This document shows, piece by piece, positions 21,495 through 35,504 of a stretch of DNA of 64,000 nucleotides. How positions within the stretch are numbered: the stretch's first letter is position 1; each line of letters opens with the position of its first letter. Origin of the DNA: Incurvaria masculella (taxonomy: Eukaryota > Arthropoda > Insecta > Lepidoptera > Incurvariidae). Where the stretch lies: contig OX335653.1 of the NCBI GenBank assembly GCA_946894095.1, positions 8,623,001 through 8,687,000 on the forward strand. Reading direction: 5' to 3'. The position numbers were made by a program, and so were the translations under genes. The notes under the pieces are model-generated. The model was given only the letters and a program-made list of their open reading frames with translations. It was not told where the DNA came from and did not search any database.

Positions 21495-23015
21495 TCAATA
21501 AAATTAATATTTTATATAGTTTTGTATATTTTTTAATGTTACGTAATATTTAAATTATTCTAAACTGATCTTGAAAATACAAATTGTAATAAATGTGAAT
21601 ATATGCTGTTTTCATTTGATCAGGCTAAACTAAATGACTAAATAAGAACACAGACATTTCCAAAGATTCAACCATAAGAATGCATTGTAAAAGTAATAAA
21701 GTACTCGGAAATTTTCATATTTAAACCGATAATATAAAAGGCACATGTTGTGACTTAGAATTTTCTATCAGAAATTCTTTGAGATTGACAAGGCGAGGAT
21801 GCTTAGTATGAATAGGCAATGGAAAACTGTATCACAGTCTTACCAACAAAAAAAATATTTTGCATAATAGTTCTGAACTCCTGTGAAGACTTCCTTCAAA
21901 ACTTTCCTGCCCGGTAGTGTAGGTGGCAAGTACACCCACGTCATTGTGAAGGCTCCTTTGTCAAACTCTGCCAAGTTTCGCAATTCTCTTATCGCAAAGA
22001 TGAGGAAAAAAAATCACTTTTGCTTTTCTCAAGGCCGTCGCGATATTCAAATGCCATATCCCGGGGCATTGATAAAGAAACAATAACTGACAGAAGACAA
22101 TACCCTTCCCACACCATTATGAAGCAATATTTATGGGGCCCGCACCGAAGGAATTTCACTTTCGTAAAATTTACAACTCCTCACACAAAAGGAAGCGTTT
22201 CGCACACCTTCTGTTTTGCTTTGACGCCAATTCCGAACAATAAGACCTCGCTAAAGTTGAGCTACCGAGCCTCTTCTGTTCGAGAGTTGGTCGGATCTCG
22301 GAAATTTATGGCCAGATCCTTTTGATTTAAAGATATTGTGCAGTTCCTGATGTTTCGATATTGGACGCCTGTTCAGTTCCACTTGTCTGCTCGGTTCGTC
22401 CAGATTAGACGTTACGTTTAATTCACGCGCGCGCGAGTGCAATATGTGCTTGTTATCTAGTATATCTGTAGCTAGTTCCGGTATATAGTCAACATCGAAT
22501 TCCTTATTTGTGTCGCTACAAAAACGCTTAGTAAAATACAGTGTGGACGTATATAGGTTTGAAAATAGAACATACCTGTCCACTATTTTCATAACGGAAC
22601 TATAAGTTAAATGTGATAGTTTGGAACAATATCAACATCGGTGCCATAAGTGGATGCATAACGGCTAATAAGTGAGTTCGTATATTATACACGTATATCG
22701 TACATTATATTTATTTAAAACATGAAATCATAGTGTTATTATAATTCGCCGAGCATATTGGGATTGCTTCCTCTGTGATCAGCCGATATTACAAGGGGTT
22801 ACCATGATCATTTTATATTATTTTTCCATCGCATAACTTCAAACAAGCCAAACAAATAGTAATGCCTAGGCATATAATGATAATCTTTTAATAACTAAAT
22901 TTATAATTCAAGGAAACTTACCAGACTACATTTTTTGTAGAAAACATCGGAAGCAAATAGGAAGGAAATGTTTGTTTTACTAAATCAGTATCATCTGAAA
23001 TAGTACAGAGCCGGT
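21495..23015. other. Intronic stretch without recognised genes
   Basis: AT-rich with a mixed-composition part at 21880-22600 containing several overlapping ORFs on both strands (such as 22251-22592 minus). None shows a domain I know. Confidence 0.35.
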
Positions 23016-23352
23016 AGTCTAAGTTGTCACCTAAATTGGCGTTACGGCAAACCGATCGACTGGCGTTTTCAATTGTATGGAGAAATTGAAGAGCGCGCGC
23101 AGCGGGCGTTAAGCGAACTAACATTTGCGAGTCCGAGCTTGATTTGACAGCTTACTCAACGTTGCCGTAAATACGTCGACGTTGCCGTTTACGTCCACTC
23201 CGCGTTTTCATACAAATCGGAAGTCCGCGTTTGACTTTGACAGCTTGAAGAAGTAAAACCACAGAATATCTAGTAAAAACTTGTATGGAGTTTGGAGAAA
23301 ACGCCAGTCGATCGGTTTGACGTAAACGCCAATTTCGGTGAGAACTCAGACT
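23016..23352. mobile_element. MITE, about 337 bp, long TIRs
   Basis: The left end AGTCTAAGTTGTCACC and ATTGGCGTTACGGCAAACCG are mirrored at the right by complements of AGTCTGAGTTCTCACC and TTGGCGTTTACGTCAAACCG. The TIRs are about 60 bp and include CGATCGACTGGCGTTTT on both sides. No coding capacity; superfamily not determined. Confidence 0.75.
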
Positions 23353-23717
23353 GCCCACTCAGACGTTAGTCGAGAAACCATCTATGTAATATGAATCAAG
23401 AATGTATGTGCAAGTGGGTAGGTATTCTGTCGATTCTGGACTTGTGCTCAATGAAATCAAATTGAATCCTCAAACGTTGTACAAACTTACCAGGGCCATT
23501 ATTCATTAACTGCTGTCACAGATCTGAACGGAAATTCTCATGATATGTGGGCAGGGGTGGCGCGTCGGCAGAAAAATGGTACGACACACGGAATAAGCTC
23601 GATTTACTCGTTGTATCGATGACCATTTTGATTATATAATAGAAATCATACAAACTACATCTATCGTTAAACGTTTGAGATGTGTTTGTATTTTGCGTTC
23701 TCATATGGTAATGTGAA

Positions 23718-23822
23718 TTTTTACATGTAACCTCATACGGGTGGTGATACCGCGCCTATCGTCATGATACTAAATCGACACACCGTAGGAATTAAGCCCC
23801 ATGCCAGGACCTTTGTTAATCT
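23718..23822 (-). mobile_element. SINE 3' fragment, decayed
   Basis: CGTCATGATACTAAAT, ACACACCGTAGGAATTAAG and CCATGCCAGGACCTT match the body's 3' part. Confidence 0.5.
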
Positions 23823-24139
23823 ATATCTAATCAGGAATTGGCATTAAATCGACCTTTGAGAAAAGCTCTTAAAAGTGCTTACTCCTGAATCCTCACTGAA
23901 ACAGTAGATAACTTCCGATATATTCGTTAGCACTGGATTCGGAAATACATGGAAATGCTTAATTTTATTTCACTCATTCGATCACCAGAAAAACAAAGTA
24001 ATAACAAAGTCTATTTTCATTATTTATTATACATATATATATTTATTTATTTATACTGAGAACTCTGAATTCCCAAAATTGGCTCTCAGAGCCGTGTGGA
24101 TGAGTTTCCTGGATCTTTTGCGATGCTGCTGACCGTACT

Positions 24140-24320
24140 TCAGTATGTTGTCTCGGGCGGTGGCGCGCGGGACGGCGAGGGGGGCGGGCGGCGTCCGGGC
24201 GCATGTCTGGATGAACCCGTGTCATAACCCTTATCTCGGATGTTACCTCCTTCTGACGTGCCGCCCCCGCAGGATCTGCCGCCGTCGTACCATCACGTCG
24301 GTGCTGACTCCTCCTATTGT
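24140..24320. promoter_or_regulatory. GC-rich intronic island
   Basis: GC-rich patch (GGCGGTGGCGCGCGGGACGG type) in AT-rich intron. Repeat-free; candidate enhancer by composition only. 24321-25978 is AT-rich with nothing recognised. Confidence 0.25.
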
Positions 24321-25978
24321 CTATGTCTTTAGACATTCATATTGTAACGCGATTTTATGCAATATTTGGTCATGGCTACTAAGCTCCTCGCTCCAGTCGC
24401 CCCAAGACCTATCTATCCTTACATCTGTCCATCAGAGATCTTTAGCTCATCGTCTATAACAGCTTCGAATGTGAAATTACATTTTAGTATGAAATTAATT
24501 TACTCAAAGCTTGACATTATGCTTTTAAGATTTCTATAGAGGCAAATATCTGAGGTATGCAGGCAGATAATGAAGTCATTGACTCATACAATACACATAA
24601 ATCATGAAATTAATATGAACGTCATATCATGCATTTATCTATTTTATTACTGAAATTTTCTCAATTTACCGATAAACTTTTTAAGTATTTCGAGAGACAT
24701 TATGATATCTCATATATGATATTATGAAGACTTCCTATATTCGCACCTGTCAGTACTTAAATATTAAATATTTCCGGGTAATTAAAGTGCTAATTATATT
24801 TACATTTCGCAAGAGATATAAGCAGCTTAGATTTATAAGAATGTAAAAAAAAATGGATTAAGGTTGATCCGACCCATACAACGTTGTTTTTACACAGAAT
24901 GCCAAAAGTATCGCACTTTGAGCCACGAATTAATTATTGAATGTTAATTAAGTTACATAAACATTTTCACAATCCCAGATTAAATGGTTTACTAGAAGGG
25001 TGACTAGAAATTTAACACCGGTAGAAAACGCTGTTAAATAAAAATATTATTGAAAAAAATGTAACCAAACCAATAAACCCGAAATTCTAAAAAAAAATTC
25101 GCTAACACTACAATAGCTATATGTAACAATTACATAAATTATTGGCTTAAAATGCAAATCTTTTTGCATTATGTGTACAAACAACTTTGCATAGGTCGGA
25201 CCAGCTAGGTAGCATCCGTAATCGATTACGACGTATGAAGAGATGTATGAAAGTAAGCCGTTATTCTATATAAGCATGTATGTAAGTCAATACAAAAAAA
25301 ACATTATTTAAAATGTTCGGTTTCTGAAGGCCACATTAATTGAGCTAAAAATACAAAAAAACGAGAACTAATCCTTTCTACTTGTACAGTCGCACGAAAC
25401 TCACATGCTAACAAATCGGTCATAAGTCATCCCTAACAAGAAAACACTAGTAGCAAATTGCAGCTTTTAAGTTAAGTATTATCGCTACTTCTGCATGTAA
25501 ACCACTTGAAAACACGGTCATGATCATTAATTATGTCTGTATTTAAAAATCAACCGCCATTTTGGTAAAAAAATCGGCGGCAGCCAATCGGCGAGCAGAG
25601 CTTGGCGGCTAGTCTAATGTTTTTCTAAGTTGTATATTAATAGTCAGACGTAGCCTGAGAGACAAGACAAAATAGATCACGTCATGTTATGAAGTTTTTA
25701 CCTATGTATCTCGTCTTTACCGAGCAATATTAGGAACTAAAAATATAACTATTCTACCTTAATTAATTTTGGCTGCTGTTTTTGTGTGTTTTTATGCACG
25801 TGTGATCAATATGTATGGGGGTATAGTTTATATTGTATTAATTTGAGTGAATGGTGAATTAGCCTTCCGATATTATTTAAAAAAAAATAAGTATCTTTTT
25901 AAATACTCGAACTTCGAAGTCGCACCGATTTACATGTTTTATCTTTAAATGTCTTAATGATTTTGCAAACTAATATTG

Positions 25979-26358
25979 CTTTCTGTAACTGGACAAGGAA
26001 TAGCTATTACCACACCCAAAGTCATGGTATAAGCCCAATACATTGAATTCCCGTAGGAATGATGTCCCCGCTGTGAACTTCCATGTATGAGCCGGAATAA
26101 ATTTATCTGAATGGAAAACACAGAAAATTGCGGCTTCGACCATATTTTCATCCACTGCGATGATACCTAATGCCTAGAAGAGGAAGGGGACCTACATTTT
26201 CACATCTATTCCGATCCATAGGACAGCTCGCATTTCTTACGAAATGCATGTATCCAACTCAGAAAAATAAGGAAAGTGCTGCATGAACGAGGCTGGGATT
26301 GAACTCATGAGCTGTAGGTTGGAAAGCAAGTCCCCCGCGCCCTTGAGTTACGAGCCGC
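25979..26358 (-). mobile_element. SINE, tRNA-headed, full length
   Basis: Minus-strand head (CGGCTCGTAACTCAAGGG, then GAGTTCAATCCC as B-box), body, and a 3' end at CCTTGTCCAGTTAC. Moderately diverged. Confidence 0.75.
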
Positions 26359-27051
26359 TTAAAATCTACATACGATACCTATTACTTTAGCCAATAATGT
26401 ATTGTACTCAACTTTAATTTAATTAGGTTAATTTGATTTTGTACTAACTCGTTACGAGTTTCTTATAATATTATAGGCCCAAATAATATCTTAAAACGAA
26501 TCTACATATTTACACAAATGATGTAACTGAACTGGTTCTTTGCTCTTTTGTTATGGCTTTGGTGTTCTCTGTACATAGTCACGAACATCATTAATCTTTC
26601 TTGCATAAACATTTGGCCTCTCACTCACATACTTCTTGGCGTTCACGCATCACTAGGCATGCCTCTATATACATATACAAACATGCAGCGTATGTAAACA
26701 TTGTCTATGTATATTCTAAGAATGCTACATGGATATGCTTATGAACTCTAATACGTGTGTAATATAATTTCTTTATTAACTATATGCTGTGTGGTTTCCG
26801 GCAAGTAAACATGATAAAAACCCGCTGCATTCGTTCCCGTTCATGTCGTTACAGGCAACAAAGGGATTTATAATTTGTATTTCGAACTCCACGATGAACT
26901 GCAGTACTCATCTAGTATATTGCCCGAGACGGATGGAGTCCTAATACCCATTCCAAGAGCCAGCGGCTGTCCAGAAACAAAATTCGTTATCGTTTGCGCG
27001 CTGGCGGTTGGAGGGGCTAGGACTCGATCCATCCCGCCATTAATAGGTAAA

Positions 27052-27186
27052 GAAGCTACCTTACCTGCAAGGTGGTAGTGTTATTCCCGCCCGGCTTGAT
27101 ACCATCGCACTGAATGAACAATGCCCAAAGCGGCAATGATATTATTCCGTGTTTTCTATCCAGTTCAATATCACCGTGCAATATAA
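27052..27186 (+). mobile_element. SINE body fragment, 5S-type
   Basis: CAAGGTGGTAGTGTTATTCC, CGCCCGGCTTGATACCATCG and CCGTGCAATATAA. 5' and 3' parts are missing. Confidence 0.65.
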
Positions 27187-27289
27187 TTTGAATATCTAAA
27201 TAATCATGGTTCGGGTCACCTCTTCCCCTAAAATATGGGTGAGAGAGGCGATGGCGTGAATGGTAAATTTTTGTGAATTAATATTAATT

Positions 27290-27515
27290 TAATGTATTGA
27301 CATAAACGGGTACCAATAACCCGTATTTCTGTAAGCAGTGGCAAACAAATTTGTAAACTTAGACTAAGTGGACGTTGAAAAAAATCAGCGAAGTTTCTTG
27401 CCAGTTCTTCTTCGCCGTGAATGCTGAACTGACTAATGATAAAATATGACAAATTCGAGTGCAGTGTGCTGCCTGTGGATGATGAATAAACAATAAACAA
27501 TATCATGACATCGGA
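27290..27515 (+). repeat. LINE-3'-end-like dispersed repeat, copy B
   Basis: Contains GCAGTGGCAAACAAAT, GTGGACGTTGAA, GCGAAGTTTCTTGCCAGTTC and ATGCTGAACTGACTAATGAT. Matched in order by 36600-37245. Likely the 3'UTR of a non-LTR element. Confidence 0.5.
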
Positions 27516-29183
27516 TGTGGCATTATCCATTAATTTTCAATCAAATCAATATTCTTGATCTCTGGTCTTTAGAAATACTACCAACCTCAAGGTAGACCAT
27601 TAAAAAATCGCATCCATTAACCTGCAATAGTTTGAACTCCGTGAAACTTATCTCGATTGCACGCGCCGACAAGCGAGCACGAAGAAAATGCCGGGTGGCC
27701 TTAGTTTTCCATCGGAAATAAATAACCCCCCGCAGACGGCATTGAGGCGGCGTCAAGATAAGTCGCAGCGAGAGTTGAGGTGAAAATGGAAATATAATGG
27801 AAAATCACCCCCGCTCCTTCACCTCTTACACATCGTCTGGATAATTTGACCTGCCCTCGACTACCGCAGTGCTAGGAACTGGTGCGGCGAGAGGCGTTCG
27901 CCGAGCCACATTCACAATGCCTGATAGACGACTTGTTACTTTTCATTGTTCAGTTATCTGGGCGCGGCGGGCTCTTTGTGTGGGCTCTGATGATTGAATC
28001 GGCGCATTTGTTTGGGAAACCCAAGCTTAGCGGCTTAGTTAGGCATTTGGAAGGCTCAATAGATGCCGAGAGAGATAAGGAGAGCAAAAGGCAGGAGGCA
28101 AATGCTTCTGTTATATCAAACGGAAAATATATTTCGCTTGACATTTTTAAATCTAAGGCTCTTCATAGAAGACGTCGCCTGGCCTGCCTGCTGCACGCAT
28201 AACTGTAGTTAGTACTTTCCATATCGATACCTATGTAAGGCTTATATAAGTACGCATGAAGTATCAAGATATTACAGAAAAAGTAACGAAAATTATTTAT
28301 CACGAATTGTTTTTTTTCTGTTTTCTGTCCCTACCACTAATCTAACAGTCTTGTAAATTTACGTGTCCAAGATTACACCTAATAGTAGATAGGATAATAA
28401 GTAGGTATACAAATAAAGTAGGGCTTATCAAGTAACAAGTCAGAGCTTTTACCAGAACTGTGTTAGGTATTTTTTCGGATAGTGGATATTGATGATGGAC
28501 CATGGCTGGTAGAAATACGCTTGATGATTGACTCAATAGCTAGGCTTTAGCTCAATAATTTTTCGAGCTAATCAAGAAATTATTCAAATTTCTTTCTATA
28601 ATTTTATTAATACCTAACGCCGCGCCGTTTCCCAAAAAAATACAACTATGCAAGAAATTGCCACCGTTTTGAAAATATTTTCGACTAAAAACATTAATAA
28701 AGATTCGAAACGTTTTGACAAAGATAATACTATAAATTTTTGTATAGGCTCCATGTTTATTTCTTAGGCAAATTTTTTAAGATTAAAATATCTACTACTC
28801 TAAAGTATAACTACTCGCTTGATCCCTTTCATTAGGAAGCGCACTCTACGGCTTTTTTCGTATACATTACGATAGGAGCGCGTACTTTTGGAAATCAGGA
28901 AATTTCCTCTTCACAAACACACAGCGTCGGAAAAGTTTTTCCTTTGTGAGAGCGGAAGTTCTTTCATCCGAGCGAGAGGTGATCGATCCTTGTCACTTCC
29001 TGTCCCCCGCCCCGCCCCGCCTGCCCAGGCCGCGACACGCCGCCCACGCGGGCGGCTCTACGAAAATCTCATTTGGTGATTGAAATAATTTTCATATGTT
29101 ATGGTAAGGGTTTGTATAAGTAGACTTATTGTTAACTGTTATTTTAATCGTTTCATGACATTAAAGCCGTGTGTAAGTTGTTT
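27516..29183. promoter_or_regulatory. Repeat-free intronic block with GC-rich patches
   Basis: About 27640-28200 is of mixed composition and 28970-29060 GC-rich, both without identifiable repeats in a repeat-loaded intron. This suggests selective clearing and possible enhancers. ORFs here (such as 27882-28202) show no known domain. Confidence 0.25.
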
Positions 29184-29565
29184 ATATGTAACTGGACATG
29201 GATGACTAATATCCCCACCGTCATGGCATAAGCCTAAGACACCACATTCCCGAAGAAATTAAGTGCCATGCCAGGACAATCCCATTTAAGTGCTACAACA
29301 TTTAACTGGATATAAAACACGGACAGTTATCGTTTACAACTATAATTTAATTCAATGCGATGGTAAAGCTAACCCTATCAAGTAGAAGGGGTAGAGAACC
29401 TACAGTTTGACTTGGATTCCGGGCCATGGAAAAGATCGCATTCGTAATTAAATGCACTTATCCAACTCAGAGAGAGAAAGAAATTGTTGAAAGAACGGGG
29501 CCAGGATTTGAACACATGACCTCTGGCATGCGAGTCCAGTCCACTGACCCCTGAGCTACGAGCAG
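29184..29565 (-). mobile_element. SINE, tRNA-headed, full length
   Basis: Minus-strand head CTCGTAGCTCAGGGGTCAGT with B-box TGTTCAAATCC, the whole body, and a 3' end CATCCATGTCCAGTTAC. Confidence 0.85.
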
Positions 29566-30023
29566 CTTGAATTACTTTCCGTCATTAATATCTGAATACA
29601 TGTTCTAAAATAATAGTGTGAAATCGATAATTAGTAACACTAAAAACCAAATATGACTAGTATCGTTAGTAAAACGTATCCATTCGTATACCAATTGAAA
29701 CATTTTCAATCTGAAACTTGCCGACTCCCCACGCTAAACAACTCCGCCACTGTTATTTGTTTAAAAGCGCGGAAATGATTCATCCGCGGTCGCCGCGACT
29801 TCCCCCGCGGTATTTACACGTGCTTGTGTTTGCATAAACTTCTCTGTCCCTCTTCCGGCAGGGGAGGAGGGGACGCTTCTCAAATTCTAATAAAAGCACG
29901 TTTCTTCTTGTGTTATTTATCGCTTCTTGGCTTTCTTATATACGCATTCATCTTTGCGATAATATTCGAAAATACCAAAACAAAGGCTTCGATATTATTT
30001 ATGTCTAAGTTTTATGAATGTCC

Positions 30024-30275
30024 AGGGGGTCCATTCAGGGGAAGAGTGAGTTCGAATTCGTTAATAAATATCAACTCACTTTTTTAAATAGTCAATGATT
30101 CCACACTTCTTGAACATAATTACAGTTAGGTAAAAATCAGGTCTGTCCCTTAAATATGTTGGAAGTATAAATAAGTTAATAAAGAATAAGTTATTTAAAT
30201 AATAATATATTTCCCAGCTATTTTTAGGTTAACTCACTCCCGAACTCGAACTCACTCTTACCTGAATGGACCCCC
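30024..30275. mobile_element. MITE, about 252 bp
   Basis: Left AGGGGGTCCATTCAGG then AAGAGTGAGTTCGAATTCG; right end is the complement with two or three changes (CGAACTCGAACTCACTCTTA, CCTGAATGGACCCCC). The AT-rich interior has no coding sequence. A related terminus lies at 4712-4757. Confidence 0.75.
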
Positions 30276-33200
30276 AGTAACTTAAAGTTGCTTCGTAGCT
30301 ATGAATCTATGCCTTTTTAATTTTATGACTGCACCCGTAAGTATATTGAATTATTGAAACTGAAATTAAAAACCGATTAAACTAGAATTGTTTTGGGTTC
30401 CAATCGTTAATTCCAAATAAGCTGAATGGTTTTCCCCTTGGCAGATTTTAAAATGATTGCCGAGAACTCGTTGGTTGAGAACCAACGAGAGAGATTCTCC
30501 TCTGAATAAGTTGTTACGAGCTTAACGAAGCGGTTTAAGGCAGTAACGGTAGATGGCGCTACTTACAAAATAGCCTCTGAGAACACGTTTATGTTACCAC
30601 GTCAATTGTCGTCACTGCATTTTTTAAATTTTAATTATATCTAATGACCAGGCGAGTAAATTTTCCTTTTGAAACATATTGTCAGTATATTATATAAATA
30701 TCTATTATTTTCATGTTAACGTAGCTGAAATAATCGAATTTCTTAAGTAGGATTCTCAATCTTTGCATAACACACCCTAATACATTTTGTGATATATGCT
30801 ATATATGAGATACGAAAAACTATCTGACCATTTTTTAACGCTTTCATTAAATCATGGCGCGTATTATTCTGTTCTATTCTCACGGATGTTTGAATTATCC
30901 AATATCTAATAGGGATAGATGAACAATATTATTAGTATAAATGAAAGTGTGCGAGTAATGTTGCGGCAGGTGCGTGTTGGTGACAAAATGCAGTAGTCAA
31001 AATTTTGAGCCTCGTGTTTTAAGGTGGTACCTCAGTTTATCCCTATAACACAACCTGCTTGAACCTTTTGCCTGATCTTGCTACGATTATTCATACATTT
31101 CCAGGACAAGCGTGATGGTAAATCACTACACAAGTAATACTTTTTACCTATCTATAACTAATGAAATACATACATACGTAATAATAATTAGAAGCAATCG
31201 TTTACAACCATAGGTAAAAAGGAAGGAGATATGGCATACCTATAGCGCGCCTACTATGTATGAGACCCGCTATCTCCAACTTTAAAAAAATACCAACCCA
31301 ACTTCAACGAATATACCACATGCAAACATAGTCGCATAGTAGAGTGTTTGTGTGTGTGGGAACTGACTTAAGTCTCGCAAGTTTATGGCCCTACGGACCA
31401 TACGGTATCAACCGCATGCCATTTCCTTTCTCTTCAGTGTTTACCATCTATTTATTATGTTAGTATTTTGTTTTGTCTTTGCATCGTGACGTAACGTGTT
31501 CCACAGGTACTCCTAAGCTAGCTTTGTTGCATGTATGTGTGATCACCTAAAATGAACGAAGGCATAAGAGCATATATAAGGTTTCATGTTTTATATTTTT
31601 GTGATATATTCGAGTTGAATGCATTCATTTTATTTTTAATATATTTCCTAAAATTCTGCTTTCAAGATATGAAGTTCTATATCCACTCAAATTATTAAAG
31701 CTTATAATGAGTTTTATTTGAAAAGCTTAGGTGAGGTTATACGCTTAGATGGGAGGAGACGTAACTAATGATACCGTCGGCCGGGGCCGGACGACGCGAC
31801 GATACGAAAAAAACCTTCCAAGAAAATAAATAACCAATCGCACAAAAGCTTATTAAAAATCCATTACCCGCCGACTTGTAATTATCTCATGCACACGTAT
31901 TCGCACTCACACTATCATATCACGAAAACAATAATAATATTATGCTGGTATACGTGCATATGCACAAGTAGCCTACTCTGCCTTTGTTGCCAGTATGTAC
32001 TATAATGATTGATAAAGTTGTGGCAAATAGGGATTTTAATAGATTTTGACATTGTTTGATTTACGAGTAAAAGCTTTCTTATAATAGTTTATTCCACGTA
32101 TTAAATGAAATTAAGAGGAAAATAGTGAGTAGGTTATTATTTAGCATTGCATAGTCGTAAATATGTATCTCGTTTGTGGGTGTATCTTAAAGATTTTAAA
32201 TTAAATCGTAGCCTAATTTATAAAACACTGATAAAGTCCGTTTTCGACACCATCGATTCAGTTTTGTTTTGGAACTGTGTAGTATATTTATGTTATGTTT
32301 TAATCATGTTGATCGATTAAAGTTGTAGCTGTTACGTAAGCACTAATAAATTTTTGGTAATGCTTGTTTTTTACAAGACTGCCCAAGAAGAAGGCTTATT
32401 CAGTACGATATCTTTGGTCATGCGATCCCACACGAATCCATTTTCACATTCCTATCGTGATCAAAACTGCGACGTGTCTGCACATGTGCGTCTCAAGTCA
32501 AGCGAGAGGCACTCCTACATAAATCATCCGAGGATGATATATACGGCTCGTCTCTAGATACGTAGCCCGGTTGATATGAGGTCGAAAAAAGGGGGCCCCG
32601 TCGTTTCCTGCCTCGCACATGACCGGCCTGTCTATCTGCCAGACCCGTGTCAAATATCCTCTGGAGCGGATACACTCCCCTCGCTCCCCGGGGATCTGGG
32701 GAGGAACCCTCCCGCGCCCGCCGCCCCCACCCCCCGCCCGCCGTCCCGCGGCGAGGCTCATCTCGAAGCTCTAATGCGTTTTCCGCTCCTTCACGCTTCG
32801 CATTAAGCCGGGATGAGTTTTTACAAGAGGTCGGCCGGCCGAAAATATTGAATTGTTTTGCTTCCTATTGTGTAAGTAGCACGATTGCATACGTAACGCC
32901 GGTAGATATTTTCAAGATGCACTCCAAACACGCGTTGTAAAATATCTGTGTTTAATATTTGTAGACATTGATAGTTAAGATAATATCTATTAATGATGTC
33001 GGCCCGAAATTGTTTCACCTTTCTTTAGCACGACCAACATTAAAATGGATGAAGATGATGAATGAAACTTATTATAGTTTCAACCGTTTACATGTATTCA
33101 CTTACTTCAATCTTACTTAAATCAGCATCTAGAAGACAGCACAGATCACGAGTGTGTTTTAAATGTTCGTACTGATGAGCTTAACAGGCTTCCTACCTTA

Positions 33201-34282
33201 AAATTTCCCATTGAATATTTAGTTAAGCTGGAATAGCACCTTTACGAATGCTCATGGGCACCGATACTTTCGTCAATGACAGTGCCATATCTCTTAAGTT
33301 CTTCGAAAATTCTTTTTTACAACTTCATACAAACATTTCTGAGGGTAATGAAATTTGTAGACATTTTTTTTGGAACAAACATTGTTACATTTTCTGACTA
33401 GAATCATCACCGTTTGGTTCTGACTGTCTCTTTCTATAAACCAGGTGTATAATTTAACGACGAATAACAAATCACCATTTTACAATAAGAGTTTTTATTG
33501 AGTAACACCTTGTGGATTTCCACTTTTATTTTACTTGATGAAAAACGTGAAACGCTTCGGTGCGTTTCATAACTTTTCACTTCGTGATACGAAGCAATTA
33601 TTCAACGTCCATCGCCTTTTCAAATATTCATTCCTCCTTTTTTTCCTTCGCAGCACAAATTATAATAATTGCACGTGGGTACGAGCCGGTAGTAATCTTT
33701 ACGAACATTCTGGCACCAATTTTATTTAATTTCAATCATATAAATACGTATAATCTTTAGTTCACGTTTTTTCGTTTATTGAGTACAAAATGTGCACTGA
33801 ATGAGGTCACTGCTTCCGATTGATGAAATCGAATTAATGGGAATTGATTAATTCAACAACAAAAAAAAACTATATGTCAAAGATTTAAAATAGTAAACGG
33901 TAGGTATGTAATGCAGAAAATACTTCTACTTAAATAATATTGTGCAGACATAAAATACTTGTTAGTACTTACCTGTATCACCGTGTGTTCTAACCTACAG
34001 TTACAACTTCTGTGAGTGTAACAATACATATTTTCCTCAAGATTTGAGATATTATAGGATTTTATAATGATGCCCACGTTAAAATCAGACGAGAAACAGT
34101 CGTTTTATCACCTACTTTTCTCAGATTTAAACCCCAATCTGCACTCCTAAGGTCAGGCGCTCAGTGCATTGATGGAAATAAACGAGCTAAGAAAATCGGG
34201 TAAATGTTTCTCCAACTATAAGTTTATGTGTCCAGACAGATGCTTATGTAAGTTAAAATAGTTAATGATTGTTTTTGTTATG
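30276..34282. other. Longest SINE-free block of the intron
   Basis: 4 kb, largely AT-rich, with a GC-rich patch at 32640-32770 (CCCGCGCCCGCCGCCCCC). No gene, SINE or MITE recognised. The patch and the freedom from SINEs make it a reasonable place to look for Antp regulatory DNA; no function can be read directly. Confidence 0.3.
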
Positions 34283-34638
34283 TTTTTTATGTAACTGGAT
34301 ATGGATGGCAAATACCGAAACGACCGTCCGATATTAGCCTAACACACCACATGGAAATTAGTACAATGCCATGCCTCCTCTTCTTCCTTATATTTCTCAG
34401 CTCCATTATACTGGATGGAAAACGTGGAAAATGCGATGGTACCAACCCGGGCGGAATTAACCCTACCACCTAGTAAGTAAGGACGGGGAAACTACAGTTT
34501 TACGTGGAATCCGAACCACGGCCGGCCTCAACGGCTTAAAATGGTCACCCATCCAGAACCTAACCGCGCTCAGAGGTGCTTCCTCTCGAATCTCGAATCG
34601 AATCTCAAGGCATCGCACATTGCGCTACCGAGGCTGTC
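34283..34638 (-). mobile_element. SINE, 5S-rRNA-headed, full length
   Basis: The minus-strand 5' end carries CACCTCTGAGCGCGGTTAGG and TTCTGGATGGGTGACCA, matching the internal promoter (C box GGATGGGTGACC) of 5S rRNA. Then the shared body and CCATATCCAGTTACAT. An internal part of the body near the GTCCGTG block is deleted. Confidence 0.8.
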
Positions 34639-35504
34639 AATTGTGTTGTGTGATGAGTATGGTTGGAGATTTAAATGCGTTATTTCAAAAATAAGATTTC
34701 GAGTGTCGAAATGATTGATTGAATAAAACATAACGTATTTGAGTGGATATCATATTTTTAATGAAGCTTAAAGATATATAAAAAAATCTTTACTCAAGTT
34801 TAATTTTGTACTGAGCCGTTACATTCGTAATTGGAAATATAATTATTTTGGACTCTTGCAAAAAAAGTCCTCTGAATCAAGTCAAAAACAAAAGCACGGC
34901 GCATAAAAACAAACGAACAAAGCTGTGGCAAGGCAACCTTCATACATACTTATAGTAACCTATAGTAACCAAATCACGAAAGCAACATTAACACATCCCC
35001 AGATTGAATGAAACGGCCCAGCGCAATTTTCCCTCGGCAAAAAGAGGTGTCAAATGAAATATTCAAATATATTTTAATATAATTCATGCAGCGGCAGATA
35101 CGAGAAAACATTTTTTCGGGAGTTTCATTTCAACGGAATTTCCCTCATAATAGAACGCTGAATTCGGGCGGGCACAAAAAATATATTAATGCCCGTACCT
35201 AATACCTTATACAAACTCATTTGTTGGTTATTGTTGTAGAGGTGCCGCCGCACAATGCTGGCTCATAACTCTGTGTCGGCACCACGAGCGAGCTTTGACG
35301 TCTTTGTTAGACGCCAGGCGGCGCTGCGCCGCGCGGGGCTTTCGGCGCGCTTTTGTTTCTTTGTTGGCAACTTCCCGCGGCTCCTATTCTCACGCGATCC
35401 CGGACCGTTCGGAATTCGCGGCCCGATCGTCGCGGCGTCGGGAAAACGAATCACAAATGCCCAACGCTTTCGAATCTTGACTCCGGTCGGGTTACCGTGG
35501 TAAA
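34639..35504. other. Intronic stretch with GC-rich patch
   Basis: 35240-35505 is GC-rich with overlapping ORFs in three frames but no domain. It abuts the MITE at 35505. No gene recognised. Confidence 0.3.
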
